DNA of 64,000 nt, taken from assembly GCF_016834655.1 (NCBI RefSeq), contig NZ_JAENHP010000003.1:310001-374000 (forward strand), in the 5' to 3' direction. The position numbers and the translations under genes are program-made. Numbering within the stretch: the stretch's first letter is position 1; each line of letters begins with the position of its first letter. Below the pieces are notes generated by a model. The model was given only the letters and a program-made list of their open reading frames with translations. It searched no databases and was not told where the DNA came from. The DNA comes from Paractinoplanes ovalisporus (GTDB lineage: Bacteria; Actinomycetota; Actinomycetes; Mycobacteriales; Micromonosporaceae). Positions 17,168 to 24,606 of this stretch are shown here, piece after piece.

Positions 17168-19417
17168 TCAGGCCGCCCAGCTGCCGACGGTGTCGGCCAT
17201 GCGCCCGACGAACCTCTTCCCGGCCGGGGTGAGCCGGTCGCCGGTGCGCAGCGCGCCGATCGCCTCGCCGGTCCAGTCGCGGTAGGTGCGGAACAGCTTG
17301 CGGCTCTGGTCGCCGCCGTCGCGGTCGGCCCGGCGCCGCCACACGTCGGCCACCGCAAGGTGCGCGTATGCGCCCTGCAGGGCCGCCTCGACCGGGCGGG
17401 GGTCGGGCCGCCAGCCGACCTTCAGCCGGTCACCACCCGCGTCGTCGGGCACGAGGTCGATCAGGTCGAGCACGGCCCCCAGCTTGGTGTGCTGGAACTC
17501 GTGCACGAGCAGCACGGCCAGCTCGGCCGGGTCGGTGCGGGCGATGCCGAGCGCCCCGAACGCGTGCCGGGAGGTGGCACTGCGCAGGGTGCCGTCGGGG
17601 GCGGGGGCCAGCGGCACGATCGCGCGCAGGCCCTGACGCAGGCCGCCGATCTGATCGGGTGCGTCCACACTCAACGCTTCCCAGGCGCCGCGCAGCGCCG
17701 ACGACCAGCCCCCGGCGGCGGTGGCGTCGAGGTGGCCGGTGGCGGCGTGCTGCAGGCGGTCGCGGTACGGGTCGGCGTCCTCGAGGAGGATCCGTACGCC
17801 GTCGACCGTGACCCAGCGGGCGGCGTGCCAGCCGCGCGCCCCGGCGTCGCCCGCGACCGAGGCCCGGCCGCCCGGCCAGCGCAGCGTGAACGAGCCGGGG
17901 GCGGCCGACACCGTGACCTCGGCCGCCGGGGCCGCGAAGAACCCGACCGTGGGCAGGTGGATGCGCCCGCCGTGGGCCCGCACCGGCACCTCGACCGGCA
18001 GACCGGCGCGCACGGCGACCGCCGCGGCGATGGCGGCCGCCCAGTCCGGGTCGCAGTCGCGGCCGCCGTCGAGGCAGCTCACGGCCCACGAGCGTACGAA
18101 GGGATGCCGCAACACCTCGTCGAAGATCTCGGGCGCCTGCCGTTCCAGCTCGGCCAGCAGATGCCCGCCGGCCGCGGTCTCGCCCGCCACCTCCCCCACC
18201 AGGGCACGGTTGACCGCCAGCTCGGCGTCGGCCAGCAGGGCGACCGCGTCCGCGTCGCCGTAGCCGTAGCCGAGGCCGTCGAAGGCGTCCGCCGGAAGCG
18301 CGCCGAGGTCGCCCGCGACCGGACCGGGGTGCTCGTTGATCGCGATGATGAGCTCCTTCAGGTCGTCGCAGTAAACGGAGGGGTTGTCGAAGCCGGAACC
18401 GGCGCGGTGGCGGTGGGCGGTCAGGCCGCCGCCGCACTGGCGCACGAGCTCGCAGGCGCGGCAGGTGGCCGAGAGCGCGGCCAGGCCGGCCCGGCGGCGG
18501 CGCATCGCGGGCAGGCCGGTGACGTCGTCGGCCGAGGCGTCGAAGACGGTCAGCCCGGTCGCCCCGCCGGCCGGCCCGGTGGTCTTCATCGAGTCGGGTT
18601 CCTCCCACGCCCCGTCGGTCTCGATCACCACGACGTCGCCGGTGTCGACGCCGACCGCCTCGGACTGGCTCGGCCCGCCCAGGCCGAGGGAGCGGATCGA
18701 GTCGAACAGGCGGACCGGGACCGGGCGGTCGTCGGCCGCCCACCGGTCGTGGAAGGTGCGCAGCCAGGGGCCCACCGGTTGCGGCGGCGGGGTGTCCCAC
18801 GTGGCGTGCGGCAGCAGCAGGTCGATGCGGGGCGGTTCCTCGGCCAGCAGCGCCTGGTAGACGGCGATCGGGTCGTTGGCGGCGTCGATCGTGCAGAGCA
18901 GGCCCGCATAGAGCGGCCGGAACCGGGGCTGCCGGAGCAGGGCCAGGCCCCGCAGCGTCTGCGGGTGGCTGGTGGCGCCGTTGCGGTAACGCCGGTGGCG
19001 GTCGTTCTCGGCGCGGCCGCCGTCGAGCGAGACCCCGACCCGTACGCCGAACTCGAGCAGCAGCTCACACAGGGCGGCGTCGAGGCGTACGGCGTTGGTC
19101 TGCATGCGCAGGTCGAGCCCGCACACCCCGGTGATCGTGCCGTGCAGCTCGGTGAGCAGGGCGCGCAGCCGCCGCGGGCCCAGCAGCAGCGGCTCACCGC
19201 CGTGCAGCACCACGCCCACCTGGGCCAGGCCGTGCCGCGCGGCGTGCTGGGCGATGCGACCGGCGGCGGCGCGCACGGTCTCGGGCGCCATCACGAGCGG
19301 CCGGCCCCGCCACGACTGGTCGGCGTGCTCGTAGATGTAGCAGTGGTCGCACGCGAGGTCGCAGCGGCTGTGGACCTTCAGCACGAAGTGGCGCAGCGGG
19401 CGCCACGGGGTCTCCAC
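17168..19417 (-). CDS. fxsB: FxsB: radical SAM/SPASM cyclophane-type maturase with C-terminal HExxH domain
   Basis: 749 aa. Residues 1-355 form the radical SAM/SPASM enzyme: CxxxCxxC at Cys19/23/26 binds the [4Fe-4S] cluster and S-adenosylmethionine, HGGEP lies at 72-76, and SPASM cysteines are at about 319, 322, 328 and 350. Fxs maturases belong to the group reported to form three-residue cyclophanes, here expected between Phe and Ser of the precursor tail. After a linker, the C-terminal half has HEFQH at 639-643, matching the HExxH proteins fused to such maturases and annotated as 2-oxoglutarate-type peptide beta-hydroxylases. The ATG is 6 bp after the precursor stop. Two-step peptide modification is inference. 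Confidence 0.93.
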   Translation of the reverse strand: METPWRPLRHFVLKVHSRCDLACDHCYIYEHADQSWRGRPLVMAPETVRAAAGRIAQHAARHGLAQVGVVLHGGEPLLLGPRRLRALLTELHGTITGVCGLDLRMQTNAVRLDAALCELLLEFGVRVGVSLDGGRAENDRHRRYRNGATSHPQTLRGLALLRQPRFRPLYAGLLCTIDAANDPIAVYQALLAEEPPRIDLLLPHATWDTPPPQPVGPWLRTFHDRWAADDRPVPVRLFDSIRSLGLGGPSQSEAVGVDTGDVVVIETDGAWEEPDSMKTTGPAGGATGLTVFDASADDVTGLPAMRRRRAGLAALSATCRACELVRQCGGGLTAHRHRAGSGFDNPSVYCDDLKELIIAINEHPGPVAGDLGALPADAFDGLGYGYGDADAVALLADAELAVNRALVGEVAGETAAGGHLLAELERQAPEIFDEVLRHPFVRSWAVSCLDGGRDCDPDWAAAIAAAVAVRAGLPVEVPVRAHGGRIHLPTVGFFAAPAAEVTVSAAPGSFTLRWPGGRASVAGDAGARGWHAARWVTVDGVRILLEDADPYRDRLQHAATGHLDATAAGGWSSALRGAWEALSVDAPDQIGGLRQGLRAIVPLAPAPDGTLRSATSRHAFGALGIARTDPAELAVLLVHEFQHTKLGAVLDLIDLVPDDAGGDRLKVGWRPDPRPVEAALQGAYAHLAVADVWRRRADRDGGDQSRKLFRTYRDWTGEAIGALRTGDRLTPAGKRFVGRMADTVGSWAA

Positions 19418-19423
19418 CCCGGG

Positions 19424-19594
19424 TCAGATGCCCGAAGTGAAGGGCGTGACGTCGGAGCGCTCACGCGATCGTTCGAGCCGGACGATGCGGCGGACGATCG
19501 ACGCCGACGCGGCCCGTTCGATCTGGTCGATGGGGCTCCGGCGAGCCTCGTCGAGCGGGCGCGGAGCGGGTGATTTCGCGGTAGGCAGCGGCAC
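19424..19594 (-). CDS. fxsA: FxsA: FxSxx-COOH precursor peptide (56 aa)
   Basis: Short gene easily missed by automatic calling. GTG 19594 follows CTGGGGGA at normal spacing. The product begins MPLPTAKSPAPRPLDEA and ends DVTPFTSGI, an exact F-x-S-x-x-COOH terminus (Phe52, Ser54). The rest is a charged leader (PIDQIERAASASIVRRIVRL) likely to bind the maturase. The stop is 6 bp before fxsB. This is the substrate in Fxs systems; a crosslink from the Phe ring to the Ser beta-carbon is expected from known three-residue cyclophane enzymes. No export peptide is visible, so the product may act inside the cell or stay on the leader. Confidence 0.93.
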   Translation of the reverse strand: MPLPTAKSPAPRPLDEARRSPIDQIERAASASIVRRIVRLERSRERSDVTPFTSGI

Positions 19595-19629
19595 GACGAT
19601 TCCCCCAGATCCCGGTCAAGGCATCTGGA

Positions 19630-19658
19630 AGCATAGACAACACCTGACGTCATGTCAC
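19630..19658 (-). promoter_or_regulatory. Promoter of the fxs operon with an embedded TGACGTCA palindrome
   Basis: On the minus strand GTGACA (19658-19653) and TATGCT (19635-19630) are separated by exactly 17 nt, close to the sigma-70 consensus. The palindrome TGACGTCA lies at the start of the spacer, where a bound regulator would block polymerase. The expected start site is about 30 nt before fxsA. Confidence 0.6.
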
Positions 19659-19688
19659 GGGCACGCTCGGTGGCCGCCGTTACCGCAG

Positions 19689-19898
19689 CTAGAGTCGGTT
19701 TGCCCCGATGACCCGATAGACGGTTGTCTGTTCCAGCACGCGGGGCTCCTCGACGTCGCCGTCGCACAGCAAAGCCACCGGCTGCCTGGGCAGACCCGAC
19801 ACCTTGTCCGGCATCCAGCCCACCACCAGCCACACCCGGTCGGCGCCGCCGTGGGCGCCCGGCTCGCGCAGATAGAGCGGAAAGTACTGCGGGATCAC
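19689..19898 (-). CDS. Small conserved hypothetical protein
   Basis: 69 aa, beginning IPQYFPLYLREPG and ending TTVYRVIGANRL, with no known motif. It reads as a small beta-rich protein (VWLVVGWMP, PVALLCDGD). GTG 19898 has TAGCGT 7 nt upstream and no separate ribosome-binding site, so a leaderless transcript is likely. It lies between the Fxs operon promoter and the transglutaminase-like gene and shares their direction, but nothing links it functionally to either. Confidence 0.6.
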   Translation of the reverse strand: MIPQYFPLYLREPGAHGGADRVWLVVGWMPDKVSGLPRQPVALLCDGDVEEPRVLEQTTVYRVIGANRL

Positions 19899-19940
19899 GC
19901 TCCCGACGCTACGCGGTGACCGGGCGCCCCCGGGCGGCTT

Positions 19941-20702
19941 TCACGGACTGACCAGCGGCTCCAGCACGCCACGCCGGAAGTTGAACACCTTGGCGGGCGG
20001 ATCCACGCGCTCCTCGCCGGCGGCGATGCGGTCGATCAGCGCGACGTCGACCTCGTCCTCCGGGCCCGGCATGGGCTCCCAGTCGTCCCAGGGCAGGGCC
20101 TCGACCGCGGCCCGGTCGCGGATCACGTTGCCGGCCACGAACCACAGCCCCGCCATGCCGGCCGGTGGGTGCCCGAACAGCTCCGGGTCCTTCTCGCCCG
20201 ACCGCACCAGCCGCCACGCCTCGGGGCCGGGCAGGAACCGGTCGCGCGGCACGTCGAGCGGGTCGAAGTCGAGCTTCAGGGCCTCGCGCTGGAGGTCGTC
20301 GATCTGCGCGTCGACCAGGCGGCCGCCGACCTCGACCACCCAGTGGTCGTCGTAGCGGCCGGGCGTGAAGTAGGCGCCGAACCCGCACCGGGCACGGGCG
20401 TCGTGGCCGTGGGCGCGCAGCATCGCGACGGTCACGACGGTGAAGCTGCGGCACATCGTGGACACCCGGTCGGCGGGTTCCCGGGCCTCGGTCAGCGGGC
20501 GGTCCCCGGCGGCGTCGAGCAGATCTTCCGTACGGCGGAGGTTCGCGGTCTCCGGATCGGCCACCGTCACCCCGTACGACCCGGCCCAGGCCTCGTGGAT
20601 CAGCAGGCCCTGGACCGTCCGCACGATCGACTCAACATCCCCCGGGAGCTCCGCCACCGCCGCCGCGTGCCGGCCGAGGTCGGTCATCACTGATGTCTTC
20701 AT
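19941..20702 (-). CDS. Transglutaminase-like domain protein
   Basis: 253 aa. The middle contains MCRSFTVVTVAMLRAHG followed by a beta-strand and DDHWVVEVGGRLVDAQ, the Cys-His-Asp order of the transglutaminase-like (papain-like) superfamily: Cys near residue 84, His in DDHW, Asp in VDAQ. Bacterial members are peptidases or transferases and are usually cytoplasmic. No signal peptide. Alternative start at the ATG five codons later. Gene context gives no substrate. Confidence 0.82.
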   Translation of the reverse strand: MKTSVMTDLGRHAAAVAELPGDVESIVRTVQGLLIHEAWAGSYGVTVADPETANLRRTEDLLDAAGDRPLTEAREPADRVSTMCRSFTVVTVAMLRAHGHDARARCGFGAYFTPGRYDDHWVVEVGGRLVDAQIDDLQREALKLDFDPLDVPRDRFLPGPEAWRLVRSGEKDPELFGHPPAGMAGLWFVAGNVIRDRAAVEALPWDDWEPMPGPEDEVDVALIDRIAAGEERVDPPAKVFNFRRGVLEPLVSP

Positions 20703-20735
20703 CCGTCCAGCTTGGGCGCTGACACCGTGTGAGGG

Positions 20736-21350
20736 TCAACCGTCGCGGCGGCGCATTTTCACCGTGTTGTCGGTGCGGTGATGCGCCACGCCGTCGATGA
20801 CGTGCTCGCGGGGGTGTTCCTCGGCCAGCAGCACCTCCCAGCCGTCGCCCAGGTCGAGGCTCTTGACCACCTCGTCGGGGCCGGGCAGCGGCGGCATGTC
20901 GTCATGTTCGGGGCGGTGCACCGGCCCGGTGTCCATGTGCCCCTCGATCAGCAGCACTCCCCCGGGCGCGACCGCGGCCGCCGCCCGGCGCAGGATCGCC
21001 TCGCGGTCGAACTCGCCCCAGTGGTGCAGGAACTGCGCGCTGACCAGGTCGTACTCGCCGTCGGGGAACTCCGCCGACAGGTTGCGCTTCTGAAAGTCGA
21101 TGGTGGTCACGCCATGTTCGGCCGTGTGCTGCCGCGCGCGTTCCAACGCCACCCCGGAGATGTCCACGGCGGTCACCTGCCACCCGCGGGCGGCCAGCCA
21201 GATCGCGTCGCCACCCTCGCCGCAGCCCAGATCGAGGGCGCGCCCGACCGGCAGGTCGCTGACCTCGCGGACCAGCACCACGTTCGGTTTGCCGCTCCAG
21301 ATGTGGTGGCTCTCGGCGTACCGGGCGTCCCACGCTTGTTCGTCGCTCAT
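20736..21350 (-). CDS. Class I SAM-dependent methyltransferase
   Basis: 204 aa. Motif I LDLGCGEGGDAIWLA, the acidic post-motif VTAVDISGVALERA and motif III GGVLLIEGH define a Rossmann-type methyltransferase of the thiopurine/tellurite-resistance-like group; WDARYAESHHIWSGKPN is the typical N-terminal segment. ATG 21350 is preferred over an in-frame ATG six codons upstream because MSDEQAWDARY matches the family start. Substrate unknown. Confidence 0.88.
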   Translation of the reverse strand: MSDEQAWDARYAESHHIWSGKPNVVLVREVSDLPVGRALDLGCGEGGDAIWLAARGWQVTAVDISGVALERARQHTAEHGVTTIDFQKRNLSAEFPDGEYDLVSAQFLHHWGEFDREAILRRAAAAVAPGGVLLIEGHMDTGPVHRPEHDDMPPLPGPDEVVKSLDLGDGWEVLLAEEHPREHVIDGVAHHRTDNTVKMRRRDG

Positions 21351-21392
21351 GCCACCAGCCTGCGGCACCGAATGCCGACCCGCCTACTGACG

Positions 21393-21407
21393 TTGCTGAA
21401 ACAGCAA
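21393..21407 (-). terminator. Hairpin after the MerR-fold gene
   Basis: TTGCTG and CAGCAA form a perfect 6-bp stem with a 3-nt loop in an AT-richer patch, 41 nt downstream of the MerR-fold gene end and ahead of the methyltransferase gene. A short T/A run flanks it. Good candidate for the end of the leftward cluster. Confidence 0.5.
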
Positions 21408-21447
21408 AACGCTTCGGCCTCGGTGGGGAAAGTCCGACGCCGAGAGG

Positions 21448-22002
21448 TCAGCCCGCACGCTTGCGAGCGCGGCGCGCTGCGAGCTCGTCGCCCGCCGACG
21501 GCTCGGGGTCACTGCCCACCGGAACCGGACCACCCGCCGGCTCGGCCGGCAGGTTGGTGAGCGAGCCCTGGATCTCCTTGAAGGCGCCGCCGATGGCGAT
21601 GCCGAACACGCCCTGACCGCCCTGCAGCAGGTCGACCACTTCCTCCGGGGAACGGCACTCGTAGACCGTCGTGCCGTCGGAGATCAGCGTGATGCCGGCC
21701 AGATCTTCCACGCCGCGCGAGCGCAGCGTCTCGATGGCCCGGCGGATGTTCTGCAGCGAGACCCCGGCGTCGAGCAGCCGCTTGACGACCTTGAGCACGA
21801 CCAGGTCGCGGAACGAGTAGAGCCGCTGGGTGCCCGAGCCCGACGCGTCACGGATGCTGGGCACCACCAGCGTCGTGCGCGCCCAGTAGTCGAGCTGGCG
21901 GTAGCTGATGCCGACCGCCTGGCACGCCGTCACCCCGCGATAACCGACCGAGCCGTCCTCGCCGACGAGGGGACCCTGTTGTTCAAGGGGCTGCTCGTGC
22001 AC
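21448..22002 (-). CDS. MerR family transcriptional regulator
   Basis: 184 aa. Residues about 20-95 are a MerR winged helix (GVTACQAVGISYRQLDYWAR, RLYSFRDLVVLKVVKRLLD), followed by a short regulatory domain and a Pro/Gly-rich, basic tail. Orthologues occur beside the bifunctional nuclease and FtsR genes in most actinobacteria, the same order as here. It may control genes of this conserved cluster; the effector is unknown. Confidence 0.88.
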   Translation of the reverse strand: MHEQPLEQQGPLVGEDGSVGYRGVTACQAVGISYRQLDYWARTTLVVPSIRDASGSGTQRLYSFRDLVVLKVVKRLLDAGVSLQNIRRAIETLRSRGVEDLAGITLISDGTTVYECRSPEEVVDLLQGGQGVFGIAIGGAFKEIQGSLTNLPAEPAGGPVPVGSDPEPSAGDELAARRARKRAG

Positions 22003-22131
22003 GCGACCACCTCCCCGCTGCGCGGTGCCGCCGCTTCACCTGGACTTCACGAGCGTATATCTCAGGGCCCGCGGAAACAGCTAGGTAACGCGACGACACG
22101 CCGCGTCCGGAGGAGGCAGATGTCGATCTTT

Positions 22132-22242
22132 CCGGGGGTTTAGGCCCCGGCAAGCCGGTTCCATCCCGCTCAGCGGCTTCAATCCCGCTCAGCGCTCCGG
22201 CTCAGCGCTTCGGCCCGCTCCGGCTCAGCGCCCCGGCTCAGC
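22132..22242. repeat. Hairpin and five GCTCAGC heptamers between MerR-fold and nuclease genes
   Basis: CCGGGG (22132-22137) and CCCCGG (22145-22150) can pair. GCTCAGC then occurs at about 22168, 22187, 22200, 22223 and 22236, spaced 13-23 bp, the last one covering the nuclease stop codon. No gene is seen in 22003-22237. On the transcribed minus strand the heptamer is GCTGAGC, also found in the gcvH hairpin. Confidence 0.5.
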
Positions 22243-22702
22243 CGGCGAAATCCTCCGGGCGGACCTGGTCGAGGAACTCGCGGAACTTCTCGACCTCGTC
22301 CTCCTGCTCGTCGGGGATGACGATGCCGGCCTCGGTCAGCACCTCGTCGGCGCAGCGGATCGGCGCGCCGACCCGCAGGGCCAGGGCGATCGAGTCGCTG
22401 GGCCGGGCCGAGACCCGCACCCCGTCGCCGATCAGCAGGTCGGCGTAGAAGACGTTGTCTTTCAGCTCGGTGATCTCAACCGCGGTCAGCGGCGCCTCGA
22501 GGGCGGCCAGGATGTCCCGCAGGAGATCGTGGGTCAGCGGACGGGCAGGCTTGACACCCTGCTGCTCGTACGCGATCGCGGTCGCCTCGACCGCACCGAT
22601 CCAGATCGGCAGATACCGATCACCGTCAACTTCTCGCAGCAGGACGATCGGCTGGTTGCTCGGCAGCTCCACCCGAACTCCGACCACGCTCAGCTCGCGC
22701 AC
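22238..22702 (-). CDS. Bifunctional nuclease family protein (DUF151)
   Basis: 154 aa, essentially one DUF151/BFN domain: LSVVGVRVELPSNQPIVLLRE, LPIWIGAVEATAIA, and the acidic tail DEQEDEVEKFREFL. Plant and bacterial homologues degrade RNA and DNA. GTG 22702 is chosen because GGAGG lies 6 nt upstream; the longer frame from 22738 has no ribosome-binding site. Part of the conserved actinobacterial block MerR-BFN-FtsR-GarA-GcvH. Confidence 0.9.
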   Translation of the reverse strand: MRELSVVGVRVELPSNQPIVLLREVDGDRYLPIWIGAVEATAIAYEQQGVKPARPLTHDLLRDILAALEAPLTAVEITELKDNVFYADLLIGDGVRVSARPSDSIALALRVGAPIRCADEVLTEAGIVIPDEQEDEVEKFREFLDQVRPEDFAG

Positions 22703-22824
22703 CGCCCGCCTCCGTGTCGTTGTCGCGCCGCCCCGCAACGGCTGCCCCTATCCTGCACGGTACACGCACGCCGTCCGGATCCCACGGCCGCCGCATACCC
22801 CTGAAAAGCCTAGGCGAATCCGCC

Positions 22825-23568
22825 CTAGCGTCCGAGTTCGCCGCGCAGTCCGGCCCGCACCAGAGCGGCGTGCAGACGTTGCGACAGGGCCTGCAGATCG
22901 CGGGCCGTCTCGTTCGCCCGCGCCCGGGCGGCCGGGTCGCTCTGCCGCACCAGGGGCGCCAAAAGCTGCGTGAACAGGCCGACCTCGCGATCCGAGGCGG
23001 CCCGGAAGCCGCGCAGATGGCGCAGCTCGAGACCGTACTTCGTGAGACCCACCACGGCCTCCACGATGATCACGGCGTCCCCGTCGTACCACCCCGGGGG
23101 ACGCGCGGTGACCAGGCCCATGCGTTCGAGCTCGTCGAGAAGCTCCCCCGACGCGCCCGTGCGTTCCATCACATCCTCCCGGGGGACCCGGGAATCGGAC
23201 GGATCGGCCGCCTTCTCGGCGCCCACCGCGACCAGAGCCGGGCGGCTGGGCGCCACCGGCTCCTCCTGCTCCATCCGGTCGAGCTGCTCGCGGATCACCC
23301 GCAAGGGAAGATATTGATCGCGTTGCGCGGTCAGCACGAACCGCAACCGTGCGACGTCGTTCCACGAGTACTTCCGGTACCCGGAGGCGGTGCGCTGGGG
23401 ATCGACCAGCCCTTCCGCCTCCAGGAACCGCAACTTGGAGATCGTGGTGTCGGGGAACTCGGTGCGCAGATGGGCCAGCACCTCCCCGATGCTCATCAGC
23501 GCAGGCTCACGCCCGCCCTGAGGGCGCGAGGCCCCCGGGTCGCGTGCGGCCGCCCCCGACGAATTCAC
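22825..23568 (-). CDS. ftsR: FtsR-like MerR-family regulator
   Basis: 247 aa. Residues about 25-95 are a MerR HTH (SIGEVLAHLRTEFPDTTISK, LRFLEAEGL, SGYRKYS), with a longer alpha-helical C-terminal half than typical MerR proteins. In Corynebacterium the orthologue FtsR activates ftsZ. Conserved location 2 bp upstream of garA/odhI on the opposite end of the same transcript supports the name. Possible alternative start at GLMSIGEVL (ATG 24 codons in). Confidence 0.88.
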   Translation of the reverse strand: MNSSGAAARDPGASRPQGGREPALMSIGEVLAHLRTEFPDTTISKLRFLEAEGLVDPQRTASGYRKYSWNDVARLRFVLTAQRDQYLPLRVIREQLDRMEQEEPVAPSRPALVAVGAEKAADPSDSRVPREDVMERTGASGELLDELERMGLVTARPPGWYDGDAVIIVEAVVGLTKYGLELRHLRGFRAASDREVGLFTQLLAPLVRQSDPAARARANETARDLQALSQRLHAALVRAGLRGELGR

Positions 23569-23570
23569 TC

Positions 23571-24017
23571 CTAGCTGCCCTCACCCTCGGGCCGCGGACC
23601 GGCGATGAACACCAGCCGGAACTTGCCGATCTGGACCTCGTCACCGTTGCTGAGCGTGGCCGCCTCGACCCGCTCCCGGTTGACGTAGGTGCCGTTCAGC
23701 GAGCCCACGTCGCGCACGGTGAAAGTGCCGCCGTCACGGTGGAACTCGGCGTGGCGGCGCGACACGGTCACGTCGTCGAGGAAGATGTCGCTGTCGGGGT
23801 GCCGGCCACTGGTCGTCACGTCGTGGTCGAGCAGGAACCGTGCGCCCGCGTTGGGGCCCCGGCGGACCACCAGCAGCGCCATCCCGGGCGGGAGCGAGCC
23901 CGACATGCGGCTCGGCACCACGTCGGTGTCGGGACCCTCGAGCACCTCGTCGAGGGCGCCGAGGTTCAGCGTGGACGTGACGTCGAGTGGGGGGAACTCG
24001 TCGTCTGGGCGCGTCAT
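23571..24017 (-). CDS. garA: FHA-domain regulator GarA/OdhI
   Basis: 148 aa. Residues about 48-140 form a forkhead-associated domain (SGRHPDSDIFLDDVTVSRRH, GSLNGTYVN), which binds phosphothreonine and, in GarA/OdhI, inhibits 2-oxoglutarate dehydrogenase and controls glutamate metabolism. In GarA the N-terminal ETTS is phosphorylated by PknG/PknB; here the matching segment is DVTSTL near residue 12, so the phospho-site differs. Adjacent to ftsR and gcvH as in other actinobacteria. Confidence 0.88.
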   Translation of the reverse strand: MTRPDDEFPPLDVTSTLNLGALDEVLEGPDTDVVPSRMSGSLPPGMALLVVRRGPNAGARFLLDHDVTTSGRHPDSDIFLDDVTVSRRHAEFHRDGGTFTVRDVGSLNGTYVNRERVEAATLSNGDEVQIGKFRLVFIAGPRPEGEGS

Positions 24018-24173
24018 CGGACCACCTCACGGATCAGTTGGTCGTGGCGTGCGGCAAAGGTCTCCCCCGGCCGCGCCGTAAGGCTTGGACGCACGACTAT
24101 CGGTTTCAAAGGAATAACAACTGTTGTGCTCCGCAACCCTAGTCAGGGCCAATATCGCGGGGCAACCGGACGC

Positions 24174-24190
24174 GCTGAGCTTCGCTCAGC
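24174..24190 (-). terminator. Hairpin at the gcvH stop codon
   Basis: On the minus strand GCTGAGC-GAA-GCTCAGC is a perfect 7-bp stem with a 3-nt loop; its first half contains the gcvH TGA. It could terminate or stabilise the transcript. Downstream to 24018 no gene is seen; this stretch is AT-richer and probably holds the garA promoter. Confidence 0.5.
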
Positions 24191-24566
24191 TCTCCGTCAA
24201 AGCTTTGTATGCCGCGGCGTCGAGCAGCTGCGAAACCGCCCCGGCGTCGGCCGGCGCGATCTCGACCAGCCAGCCCGCCGCGTAGGGCTCCGCGTTGATC
24301 AGTTCGGGTTCGTCGGCCAGCGTCGCGTTCTTCGACACCACCGTGCCCGCGATGGGCGCGTAGATCTCCGAGACGCTCTTGGTGGACTCGATCTCGCCGA
24401 GCGAGTCACCCGCCGCGACCTCGGTGCCCTCGTCGGGCAGCTGCACGAAGACGATGTCGCCGAGCGCGTCCTGCGCGTAGTGGGTGATGCCCACCCGCAC
24501 CGGACCGCTACCGTCGCCGGCCACCCACTCGTGCTCAGCGGTGTACCGCAGGTCCTCAGGAATCAC
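24186..24566 (-). CDS. gcvH: Glycine cleavage system H protein
   Basis: 126 aa, full length. The lipoyl-lysine motif IESTKSVSEIYAP carries the modified Lys near residue 63, and the flanking GDIVFVQLPDEG and WLVEI strands are standard. H protein shuttles the aminomethyl group between the P, T and L proteins of glycine cleavage. GTG 24566 follows GGGAGAGA at 6 nt; longer frames are not conserved in sequence. No gcvT or gcvP gene is in this window. Confidence 0.95.
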   Translation of the reverse strand: MIPEDLRYTAEHEWVAGDGSGPVRVGITHYAQDALGDIVFVQLPDEGTEVAAGDSLGEIESTKSVSEIYAPIAGTVVSKNATLADEPELINAEPYAAGWLVEIAPADAGAVSQLLDAAAYKALTES

Positions 24567-24606
24567 GCGTTCTCTCTCCCGTTTCCACGATTCCCCGGCG
24601 TCCCTT

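Noticed and set aside
24567..24606. Glycine riboswitch before gcvH
   Set aside because: The gap to the upstream DUF881 gene is about 40 bp, too short for a glycine riboswitch, and no conserved core was seen.
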